Shown: positions 1 to 11,151 of the stretch, in pieces
How positions within the stretch are numbered: the first letter of the stretch is position 1
Layout of the letters: each line of letters starts with the position of its first letter
Source of the DNA: Progne subis subis
Taxonomy: Eukaryota > Chordata > Aves > Passeriformes > Hirundinidae
Length of the DNA: 64,000 nucleotides
Reading direction: 5' to 3'
Assembly (NCBI GenBank): GCA_022316685.1
Contig: JAKJHU010000030.1
Span: 11,359,360 to 11,423,359 of the forward strand
The notes under the pieces: generated by a model
Told to the model about the DNA's origin: nothing
Seen by the model: the letters and a program-made list of their open reading frames with translations, nothing else
Databases searched by the model: none
Program-made: the position numbers and the translations under genes

Positions 1-448
1 GTTGTCTGCAACTTCAAAACCAAACACCTGTGAAGGACATTTCTTTTCTGTATGCATTGCAATGTTGCCGCCCTCACCAAGAAACTGTATATATAGACAT
101 GCTTTATTCTGGTAGTGTCTTCTCTTTCCTGTATTAATTTTAAAACAGTAGGGAAAGATTATATTCAACCAGGCAATAACCCTGCAGCCTTGAAGATACA
201 GGAGAAATTGCTTAGATGGTATCTGCACCCAGATAAGAGGAAACAGAGGAGGGACATGGGACGAGTCTGTTGCAGGGGCAGCATTCCTAGAGGTCAGAAG
301 AATAAATTCATTCTTGTCTCTGTAGAGCTTCCAGCTCAACATCCTACTATTTTACACTTTGGAGGAGGAAGAACTTTTATGCCATTAGAAAGTTTTTGTA
401 GTGCTGGAGTACAAATGCTATAAAATTAAACCATAATCTGAGCCTGAG

Positions 449-487
449 CCACTGGCTATTGAAAGCCAGTGGAAGGGAATTCCACTG
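449..487. other. Overlapping inverted repeats
   Basis: CCACTGGCT (449-457) pairs with AGCCAGTGG (464-472), a 9-bp stem with a 6-base loop. CAGTGGAA (467-474) can instead pair with TTCCACTG (480-487), an 8-bp stem with a 5-base loop. The two stems share bases and exclude each other. No function is known. Confidence 0.6.
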
Positions 488-1891
488 CCCTCAACAGCCT
501 CCTGCATGTACAGCGTTACTTATGAGGTGCACACATTAGCTGATCACTTGTTCTCAGCTTATTCTTAATCCTATTTTACAAATCTAATGTTCATCTTCTA
601 ATGACAATCTAATTGCTTGGTGCCATGTTTGCCAGTGGGAATGAACCACAACCCATGTCACTGTAAACTGAGGGGAGTATTCCAGTGACTGGGAGGTTGA
701 AAACTCCCGATCAGTAGAGAAGGAAAACTCATTTAACTCTCTGGTACAAATTACTTCCATGTGCTGATAATTATCACTCATGGAGCTTGATTTTCTGATT
801 TCTACATCTAAATACATACTTGACAAGTTAAACCTTTCATCATGTGCAGAAGTCTCCTAAAAGCTGAGAAGGAGGACAGGCTGCTGATGGTTGAAACCCA
901 TTTCACTTAAAATAGCAACACTTCATTACTAGTTTTGTTGTTTATTCCTTTTCAAAGTATTTCAAATATATCTTTTTCCCAAAGGAAATAATATTGTATA
1001 TTATTAAACAGGTAAGTATTATTACATGAACAAAAATTGTGAATAGCCGAATAAGTACTTGGGAAGGCTAAGAAACAACACAAAGAAAAAAAATGTCTGT
1101 CAAAAGCTAATGTTTTCCATTATGTAGACTTCCTGAAGTTATCTTACTGTACTCTCAGAATTTTGCTATTCACATGCAAAATTCACGAGCATGCATGTGT
1201 TAACAAAGACGTGACATATAGAAAAGCAACAGACTGAAGCACTAGGTGTTTGAATGTATGTTCAAAACATACATGCAAGCCCTCATGTTTCCATATTTTT
1301 GCCACTAACCAGACAAAAAGTTATTCAAAGAAGGTAAAAATGGGGTCTAGCAAGCAAAAATTCAACAGAATTTACAGAAGGAGCACCGTATAACCATGCT
1401 AGTGTTTCTTAAGTTGTTGCCGGTTTTAAACGTCTGTGAAGCTTTCTGTCATCTATCAGGAGCCTGCTTTTTGCCCATCTGGCATCTGTGAAACTGATCG
1501 GTCAATTAATTTTGAAGCAACTCTGACATAAGTTTATTAAAGGTGGCCCAGGAGACTCTACTGAAGTGATCTTTTAGCGAAAGTCATAAACACAAGTGTT
1601 TCCCATACTGTATTAGAATTGTACACAAAATCATCATAAAGATCTGTACCAGTCATTCTTATACTGGCTGCTAAACTGAAAATTACAACTCCTGAAACCC
1701 TAGAAAAGATCAACATCCTGATCTACTGTGGCAGGCTCATTTTAAAGGACATGCCTTAAATCTGGAAGATGTCCTTTTGCATTAAAGACTGCATTACAGG
1801 AGGGCAAAGGTGCTGCTTGTTTCTGCAACAGCAAACACCTGCAGACTCCAGGCTCTCAAAACCTGCAACATTACCGATGATTAAATTAATA

Positions 1892-1978
1892 GTGGCAGGG
1901 CTTGAAATTGAGTCCACTTGATCTTAGGGTCTCACAGATTAAAGTATTAGTCCACTGAACCATGTTACCAGACTTCCC
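1892..1978 (-). mobile_element. MIR/CORE-type SINE relic, tRNA-derived head
   Basis: The minus strand shows a Pol III-like head: TGGTTCAGTGGACTAATAC resembles an A box, and about 35 bases on GGACTCAATTTCAAGCCC resembles a B box. This matches the 5' part of MIR-type SINEs as I remember them. It is heavily diverged and inactive. Confidence 0.5.
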
Positions 1979-2289
1979 CTTAATCTATTAGATACTTCCT
2001 TGTATTTGTTCTATAAGAATAAACCAAAATAGTAGTAAACTTGGAAGAGCGACAAGTAAATATGCAGAAATTTCAATGGACAGCCTAGTCAAAGGATACT
2101 TAACACTGGCTGTCCGCAAATTAAACTACACTGGTCTGTTCTAGACCAGATCCTCAGCTTTTATAAATGAACAGGCCTCCAAGGCTCTGCAATTTTCATT
2201 TGTAAGGATATGAAAAAATATTTTTTATTACTTTGATGCTTTCATGCTAGAATGAAAACTCTGGGAGAACTGCAAAGAAAACATTCAAT

Positions 2290-2362
2290 TTCTAGCTAGA
2301 TAAAGTGAAGCACAGGCAAATTAAATTACTCAGAACCACACAACTGTTTGAAGACAGAAAAC
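2290..2362 (-). mobile_element. MIR-type SINE relic, central part
   Basis: The plus strand reads GTGAAGCACAGGCAAATTAA and then CAGAACCACACAACTG. This parallels the reversed MIR core (GAGGCACAGAGAGGTTAA ... GGTCACACAGCT). The order relative to the head at 1892-1978 is wrong for one element, so it is a separate copy. Confidence 0.45.
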
Positions 2363-3175
2363 CCCATAAAATTTACTACTCTTTCTGTTCTTCTGTTCCC
2401 ACAATTACTCTTACAGACCAGTGTACCTGGCACCTGAAGATGAAATATCATTTGTTAAATAACACTTCAGGTACTAAGCATGCATGCACCTCATAACTGT
2501 ATTTTGACCTGCATTTACCCCACCGAAGTCCAGGTATTCATTGATACACCCTTTCCAGGTACTTTGGTGTCAGAGGAATGAGAAGCAATTTCAGAGCTCA
2601 ATTCAGACACCAGTGGAACACCCTTCCTAAGAGCACCACCCACCACCCTTCTTTCCTTCACTGCAAGAAAAACCCAGACCAGCTGCACTGGTTAGATGCC
2701 TGTTACTGAAGGAGCAGGTCAGACCTATGTCTTTTGCTCTATTAGGTGCCAGAAGGGAACCTAACATTATGCAGAATGACAAAAAAATTGCATCTTTACT
2801 TATATGTAAAACTGTAGCCTGAGTTTCCTAGTTCACCAGTTTCAAAACCTAAACAAAACATAAACAGAGACCATGGGGGTTGAACAGCTTGCAAAGCTCA
2901 AGACAAACACAAAGAAATGAGAGATACCAAGCACATACAATGAAAGAAATTCAAGCCAAAAATACCCAGAAGCTTATTTCCTTTGTGTTTCACTGAACAT
3001 ATTGCAAAACTGCAGTAAGTTGGCTCAAATTTGTCACCTAAAGCTCTGGTAGGAAATGTCTGATAGTAGGAGATCACCCTTAAGAACGTAGAAGCAAAAT
3101 GAGCTAATACAAAAGGCAGGTGGAGAGTGGCATCAGAAAGGGCTGCTGCCAGTAATTGATTTGGTCTCTTTTTAT

Positions 3176-3246
3176 ATTCCTTCCTTCCTTCCTTTCTCTC
3201 TCTCTCTCTCTTTTTCTCTTGCTTTTTCTTTTTCTTTCTCTCTCTT
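3176..3246. repeat. Pyrimidine microsatellite (TTCC)n/(TC)n
   Basis: (TTCC)n passes into (TC)n and then CTTTTT-rich pyrimidine. Over about 70 bp the plus strand is almost pure C/T. The open frame across it encodes only a Leu/Ser/Phe run. Confidence 0.95.
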
Positions 3247-4291
3247 ACTACACCATAATGTACCCTCCAAGTCCCTCCTTAAATTGCATCCTGAGCACCA
3301 TTCCTTGTTTGTCTGACCTTTGCTCCAGCACAATCAGCCCCAGGGAGGAACACCCCCAGCACTTGGCCTGGGGCTGTAGGGAACAAAGATACACTGGAGT
3401 AACTCCCCACTTCTTTCCCATTGGATAAAGCATTAAATCTTAAATTGCAAAAGAATTAAACAATGCCTTGTAGTACATGACATCACCGCATTCAATCATC
3501 TCCAACATTCTTACACGTTCACTTAAGACTTAAAAAGGGAGAATTCATTTCACTTCCAATAACGGGTTCTTAAAGATTTACTTGTATACATTTTGGCTTT
3601 TTTAAAGGACCACATTCCAGTACCATTTCTAAAGATATTCTTAACACAATTTAGCAAAAGCTCTGTAATCCAATACTTATGACATGAGCTGTCAGGCATA
3701 AAGTATGCCAGAATCTCTTTAAGTCCACACACAGCAGGACACAAACCTAGTAGCAACTGTACTGAATTACGACCAATAAGAGAAGTCACAGGTCACTGAA
3801 GCCACACAGAGTCCTGCTACAGCCAACAATGAAACTTAATGTACTTTCCATGTCCAGAACCATCCGCTATAGAGCTTCTGTAAAACAGATTAATGGTAAT
3901 AGCGGCAGAAACTAGGAAAAAAATGCAAGAAATGGAAGCCTGGCCAATATTCTATTTGTAATTTGTCACACTATCACACAATAAGACTTCACTATGAATG
4001 TGTTGCCAATTTACAATTCAAATAGGCTTCCTTGAATTTTTAAAAGAATGGACTGTACACATCAGTCAGTATGACAAAAAAATGCCCTGTAAGGTTAATT
4101 ATAAATGCACTTTTTATTTGTTACTGTTACCTAATCCCTATTATTATTTCTGATTTTTAAAAGAGGCACAAATTATTAAATAAAATGCAACTCCTGAACC
4201 CCAACTGGAATGGGACTTGTTTCTGTAAACCTGACAGTACTCCCTAATTTACAATATTTTGGCCTCACCCTAGCTGGCTACAGGGCAATTA

Positions 4292-4318
4292 TTTTTTTTT
4301 TTTAATTTTTTTTTTTTT
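4292..4318. repeat. Poly(T) tract with one AA break
   Basis: T12, then AA, then T13. Confidence 0.95.
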
Positions 4319-5547
4319 AATTTACCATATAAAAAATCCTCAATATATGACCAGCAAAAAGAGTACATTTGTTTAGAGCTTTACATAGGGTCTATTAAGG
4401 CAACAACCATTTTTTTCATTTGTTTCAAAGACCTATTGATCAGGCAAGCATTAGGAAAAAAAAAATAAAATGGTTATTTTTGTAAAACACTGTTTACCTA
4501 CAGGTGATAAAACTACTCCTGGCTGTGAAATTCAGCAGATGGACTATCAGGGGGATGCATTTGGCCTACTGCAGACTAGACACTGCTTCTGTCAGAAGGT
4601 GCGGTGCTTTGATGATGCAGAAAATAAAGCCCATGCTGTTTCTATAGTCTATTAAAAGGAAAGCCATTAAGTTGGTAGTTAAGTGGTCAAGGTCTAAAAT
4701 TAGACTTGCCACAAAAGCCAGTGGTGAAAAATAGTATTTAAACAATTGCTTCATAACGCAAAAGTTACTCTGTGTTTCTGAAAAATAAAGCAAAAGGCCA
4801 CTGAGCCAAAAAATCCTTTCAGTAGCTGAACACCCACCTAGTTTTAACCATGAGAAGTCAGTGGCTTCAGTGTCATGGAAAACACTGAGAGAACAAGTGG
4901 GTAGCTCCACCACAAGTTAAATAACCATTAGGTTCACTTACAGCATCTGCTAGGAAAAGCAGAAGCAGATTGTATCTTTTTTAGACCAACTTCATGTACA
5001 GGAGTATAGTACTTTCTCAGAGGGTTCACTGCCAGAAGTTACTACTTACCTGGCAACATGGTTCATTTCACTTATTTGTGTGTGATACCCTAAGTCATGC
5101 ATGCCTTTTAGAGAAAAACGTTAATTCTTCAGTGTCTTCTGGCAAAGCTACTTACAAAGGGGAATAGCAAGGCATTAAAAACTGAAAGAATCAACTGGCA
5201 GTAAGATGAACAACACGTAGCAATTCATTAGCCTATTTAAACTCAGAGTTGTTTTACTACAAATCAAATTTCCCATTACTTTAATACTTCTTTGGAAATA
5301 AACTTCCTTTTAAGTCTTCAGTTGATCGTTGATTTACACTTATGTACAGCTTATAGTAGAAAAAACCTCCAAGTCTGTCTTATGCAATCCCTGAATAGAA
5401 ACAGAGGAGATTTACACACAGGGAAATGTTTTATTGAATCAAAATGTAGAATATCCTATACATTTTCCAAGATAGGATTAGTAACTAGGAACTCTGAAGT
5501 ATTTCTGCCAGTCCTGATACTGATTATATTCTGTATACATTGGCAGG

Positions 5548-5680
5548 TCCCATAACCTTTCTATCTGATTGTAAAATGAGGATATTACTTATCAGCCTCA
5601 CAGCAATGTTGTGAGGATTAGTTAAAGATAGAAAAAGGAGGTACAGTGCTTTACTAAGTAAAAACCATCAAAAGCACATG
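5548..5680 (+). mobile_element. MIR/CORE-type SINE relic, 3' half
   Basis: The segments ATCTGATTGTAAAATGAGGA, CAGCCTCACAGCAATG, TTGTGAGGATTAGTTAA and GTACAGTGCTTTACTAAG follow the MIR order (ATCTGTAAAATGGGGA ... CCTCACAGGGTTGTTGTGAGGATTAA ... GTAAAGCGCTT). This is the clearest old SINE in the window. Confidence 0.7.
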
Positions 5681-6828
5681 CAGAGTAAATGGAACCATGT
5701 AATTTGACCTGGAATTTAATTCATTTATAGCCTGCGATAGTCAAAGTCGTTTGGATAAACAAAAGTCAACTTACATTTCAACCAAAACTGGAACTAAACC
5801 TAGAATGGATTTTCAGTCGAGGTTCACAAAGAAGCAGTTATTTTCAAGGGTTGTTCCTATTATCTGTGTCTTTCTCTCTAATTTCTTGTTCTAACTTGTG
5901 GTCAGGAGCAGCTCTGATACCTCTCCTTGTAAGAAAGCCTGCTATTGCAATTATTTCTGGCACATCCTGCATGTTCAAGGGAGGTTTGGTTAGCTAAGCT
6001 AAGCATCTCAGCCTTGCTCTAAACTCCTGCAAACTGAGGCAAAGCTCATGGCGTTTGTGAACTCCTTATTGTAATGCTTTTATGCTCTCCAGTGCAGAAG
6101 AAAATCATCTTAATTTTATTTGAAAATGCTAAAAGTAAAGTGAGTACAGGAAAATGAGAACTGCAACTCCCTGAGGTGACATTCAAGTGGAGACTGAAAG
6201 AGGGTGGAGTTCTTAATCCTAAAATTAGGATTGTAATACCTCCAGTGCATACCACCTGGAAATGTACAGTTTTTCAAATACACTAATATAGCAGATGAAA
6301 AGCCCAGGTATTATTTCAGGGCTACAGAGTTTATCACTATCCAGTGAAACATGAAGGTCAGCTTATTTACTGGTCCAAATGCTGTTTTCTGCAATGCTTT
6401 TACTCAAAAGTTTCCTTGAGGCAGTGAGATGGTCAAGGAGAAACGGGCAATCAGGCATGTAAATGACAGCAGCTTTGCAACCTGATCTGAAAATCACTCC
6501 TTTAATAGAGCCAAGTGAGAATCAAGGTGAGATTTGTGTTGCTTCTGTTAACTAGGGACAGTTCTGATTCTTCAAGACCTCTAATTTAATGCTATCACTG
6601 CAGGCAAAACACATGATGATTTCTTTGGTGGCCTTCTCTATCAGGTTTTAGAAAAGCCATCTCTAAATTACAACTTTAAAATTCTTAGCTGTTTGTTACA
6701 AACTTAGGTCATATAAACAAACTAGATGCGCAGCCCATTTCACCAACACAATCTACAGCTGGAGAAGAAAACTTCATAAAGCCATAAATGCATGTAAGAA
6801 ATGCACATAAGGAAACCTCCTCAACTTC

Positions 6829-6868
6829 AGTTCAGTGGAGGCAATATGTCATCCAACACCACTGAACT
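6829..6868. other. 10-bp inverted repeat
   Basis: AGTTCAGTGG (6829-6838) and CCACTGAACT (6859-6868) are perfect reverse complements around a 20-base loop. It may be a remnant of the palindromic sauropsid repeat family. Confidence 0.6.
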
Positions 6869-8346
6869 CAGTAAAACAGTGGTGAGTTTTTCTTTTACAT
6901 TGTTTTCTATCATAACTGATAAATCAGTCTGAAAATAAAACCCATTACTTTTTTTCAGTTATAGACTCAGTTCCTCCAGCAACTTACCAGAAGTTTGGTT
7001 CTCATACAAGTTGATAGGACCTCACAGAGGAAGAGGTCATGCAGTCCATTCACAGAGGACTGACTGTGCCATTCGCAGTTCCCACTTGGGCAATTTGAGA
7101 AGTATGTTTTCATGAACTGTGTTTCTCAAATGATGACATACTGAAAGGTAGCCAAGCCTAGTGAAAGCTGTAGTTATTGACTGAAGACTAATTTGATTAC
7201 TCAGTGCAAAAAACAGGCAAATGTAAAAAATCTCAAAATCCACAGAAAAGGAGAAGAAAACTCATGTTGATGTATGTTCCAAACAAATCTCCAAAATAAA
7301 TCGATTGCAATGTGCAGTATAAACATGACCTGCATTAACTTACTTTCAAGTGATCTTTCATTTAAATATGAGTTTTTATATTTAATGTATTTGGTTGCTC
7401 ACTTTTCTGCTCCATTCTTCTTTCTTCCTCTCTTGGCAGATCCCAGTTGGGACCTCCAGGATGTAGCCTGAATTCAATTCCTTCCTGCAAATGCCTCTTA
7501 GCATTTTACTCTCCTTTCTGACTCCACAGTTTTCACCTATCTGCCTTATTCTTGTTCCATCATTTCCCCCATCCTTCCTCAATACACTTCTCTTCTGTTT
7601 CCTTTCTTATCGACTGTATCTATTTACATGCTGGGTTTGAAATCTTCCCGTGGGCTGAACGAACTGTTTGCTGTGCTGCTCTGATTATGAAGTACAACAG
7701 ACAACAATACTAATAAAGCTAAGATAGGGTAATTCAAGTCTGTTGAAGAAAAACTAACAACAACAGAACACAATGGAATAATCATTCCCTTAACTCAGTG
7801 ATTTCCCTGCAGCAGAAAAAGGCTTTCTGGATTACATACAGAATAACCTTGGCACAGCTTCATATAAGCACTGGGGCCTACCAAGGAAATGTTTGATATA
7901 ATGCCAACAATGGGCAATAAAACTGAAGTAAATCAGATACTAAATGGGCAGGACACAGCTTTCTTTTTGGGCTCTACAGCACCTAGAGCATGCTCATCAT
8001 TCATTATCAGATTTTTTTTTTTAAGATTTCTAAAAAAGTGAGAATTGTACTCAGTGTTAGATTTCTTTTCCATTAAGATGCAGTTTGCCTATTTCTGATC
8101 CAAAGTCACTGTTTAAAAATACAAAGCAGCAGGTCCTTCTTTACCTTGACATAATAGAATGAATTAATTATTGCTCTTACCTTACAACTAATTTTATGCA
8201 AACTCAAGACAATGCATCTTTTGTTTATGATCTTGGACTTCAATCATGGTTTCAATTAGAGTCTTTTGTTTATACACATATGGACTTCTGAGGTTTGTTT
8301 CCTACAATTATAATGTGTACTGTATTCATAGTAATCTGAACTCTAG

Positions 8347-8455
8347 GGGCCAGATTCAGCTCTGTTGCAGGTGAGTGTAAATCTAATTTGTTTGGATTCT
8401 GACATCCACACTACCAGCGCAAAGAACAAAGCAGGCTTAACTCCACAAAGTTAAC
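8347..8455 (+). repeat. Ancient sauropsid interspersed repeat fragment
   Basis: It starts GGGGCCAGATTCAGCTCTG, followed by GTGAGTGTAAATC and, further on, GGCTTAACTCC. This resembles a repeat that I remember from turtle, crocodilian and bird DNA, with GGGCCAGATTCTGATCTC ... GTGTAAATC ... GTAACTCC. Assignment is from recalled pattern only. Confidence 0.4.
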
Positions 8456-9944
8456 CCCCGAAAATATCAGATCATTTAGGTTAGATTTCTATATGAAGTG
8501 TGGGATTACATTTCACATAATGATCTGTAGTGAGTCCAGTAACTTTGGTATTCACCAATGTATTTGCTGGAATTCTTGCAGAAAGGCATTCAGCCTTCAT
8601 CTCATAGATCAAAAAATGGACACCCACCTTCCCATTCTAACAGTATGTTTCCAATTGCCACCAGTCATCGCTACTGAAACGTATCCCATACTTCTCATTT
8701 GAATGCATTTAAATTTGACTTTCAACACCACTGGCTTTTTGCTTTACTTTCAGAACAAGCAGGGGAGAGTGGTGGCTATTAGTACTCAGTAATTTTTCCC
8801 TGTGAAGATATTTCATTAATCAATCCAACTCTCAGGTTCCTTGTTGTTAAGGAAAGCAGATAATCTTATAAATGTCTGTTGCTCTCTGTAAGACACTTGC
8901 TTCACTGAATCATTATGTGTCCCTTTCCTGCCTGTCCCTTCATTTTTGTTTATTTTAAAATTAATTTATTAGAAATGTCTGTAATTCTCTAGCTAACAAA
9001 ACATGATGCAATGGAGCAGAGCCAGGTCTGGATTTGGATTTCAAGCTATTTGTGATCAAACATATGAAGACATATTGTAGAGACGGCTAATTGCATTTCC
9101 ATTTATTTCCATTACAGCAATTTTGTCCTATAAAAGGGCTGCAGAGAAAGCTGGATTATTTTTATACTGTTAAGTAAGACAAGTAGAAACAGTTTTCAGA
9201 GAAAAGCTGAGGCCACAGAGCACAAATGACAATAGATCTTTGTGTTTCAAAGGTGTTGCTGAATATTTTACTCCCTATAGACTGTTCGTGGGGTTGAGCC
9301 CACAATGAAGCAAAGCATGGTCCTAAGCTATCAGAGGATGCCAGCAAGATAAATGCTATTTCCTTTTTTCATTGGTCATGCTGGGCATGGCCTATTATCT
9401 TTAAATGGACTGAGCAGTAGAGAAAAGAACAAGGATACTATCTCTACACAGGCTTGTCACAATCTCCAGGGCAAAGACTGTGAGACACTGCTGATAAACA
9501 AAGCAACTGCAAAAACTAGTGCTGCCTCTCTGAAGACAAGACAGACAAGGCAAATATTTAAAAGTGGTTGTTCATAAATTATCATCATGCCCACACTCAA
9601 AAACAAGGATATTTTTCATGCAAGTAAACATCACCTCAGGAAAACATGCTCAGGACTTTTTTTTTCAGACTTAAGGCAAATTAAGGTCAGTAACTATAAT
9701 CCCTTCCATTGTGATTGCATTGTGCACTAGGAATGCAATAGGATAGAACAGGCTAATGAAAGAAAAACTCATTCAGCTGCAACTCAGATTCACTCATAAC
9801 ATCCTGAAAAATTTACCTCTTACTTACGCTCATCTAGTCCAAATGCATCTCATATCATACGTTTTTTTCTCTCTTATATTTCCCTTTTTTAGGCTTTGCT
9901 TCCATTCAGTGAAAGCAGTCTAGTTGATCAGCTGCTTTAAATCA

Positions 9945-9995
9945 ATTTAATTCAATTAACTTCAATGGGGCTGCATCAGCCCCCACCTCTCAACC
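9945..9995 (+). repeat. Possible ancient sauropsid repeat fragment
   Basis: AACTTCAATGGGGCTGCATC at about 9958-9977 matches the common TTGACTTCAATGGGGCTGCA word of an old sauropsid repeat family, as I remember it. The part before it is a local AATT-rich alternation. Confidence 0.3.
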
Positions 9996-11109
9996 CATCA
10001 CAGCTGGCTGGCAGTGCCCCCTTCTCCCAGTCACTGAGTCCTTTGCTGGGAAGTAAACTGGTAGGATTCTGTATCTTGCCACCAGTATCGAGGTACTGTT
10101 CAGCTACTTTTAGCTCTTCTGCCATAATATCTCCATTTTTTAAATTTCAACCCTTTCACTTCATTTATATTATTTAGAACTCATGCAGATACGTATCGAT
10201 GTCATTTGCCTTGTAAGAACAATGTCACACACTCCCCATCTTATCTACTCAAAACACATGTGCCAAAGAATACTCTCATTCATCATTCTGACCAACTCAA
10301 GTTTCCTTCTCCAAGTACTTCCCACCTACTCCTCCTCTAATATATAAAACTGAAAATGTTTTTTGAGAAGGAAAATCCTTTTTCTTCCAAAGAACAGAAC
10401 TGAACACCTTTGTGCTGATCATATATTTTCTTATGTTGCAAAGTCTTAAATTAGAATGAAACCTCCTCTGAGAAAGTACAGTGCTTTATGATGTATTGCA
10501 CTGTAACAAGTTGCTAAACCGAATTGCATCTGCTGGAAGCCACTGCAATTCCAACTGCCTCTAGACAGAAGCAGAAAAAGATGACAGCTTGTATTTTGTT
10601 GTTTCCGTGGGGATTAATCCGCCTGTGACAATGCAGAAAGGTGACTGTCCCCAGCTGTCATAGGTCAGTACAGTTTGGCTTTTTAGTTATAGAAGGGTCA
10701 CTTCACTGGGTGAAAAGGCAGGAGGCTTGGACTTCCTCTGTTCCACTGAATGGGGAATTACAATCCCTCTTTGGGTTCACTTTTTTATTGTCTCTACCCT
10801 CCACTGGACCTTTACAAACTGAGGAAGACTGAAACTTTCCCAAGTTCATAATCTGAACGTACCAACAAACAGCAATTAAAACTTCCCACAAAAATGTAGC
10901 ATTGAGAGCTATGTTCATTTGGTTCAGGATGCAGCTTCCACATCAGAGAGGCAAAAGAGCTCCCTATGGCAGGAGGTTTCTGAATCCTTGTTCTTGCCCC
11001 ACCTTGTGACTTCCACAGCCCAGGTGAATGTCCAAAAGTTATCCAGAGAGCTATTTTTCACAATATATAAATAAAGTTAAACTTTTAGGGCTTATTCCAG
11101 CATAGAGGG

Positions 11110-11151
11110 AAAAAAAAGAAAAAAAAAGAAAAAAAAAAAAAAAAAAAAAAA
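11110..11151. repeat. Poly(A) tract with two G breaks
   Basis: A-runs split by G at 11118 and 11128, then a pure run of 23 A. AATAAA lies at 11070-11075, about 35 bp upstream. Confidence 0.95.

Noticed and set aside
3156..3428. Small protein with a signal-peptide-like hydrophobic start
   Set aside because: The Leu/Ser/Phe run is a translation of the pyrimidine microsatellite.
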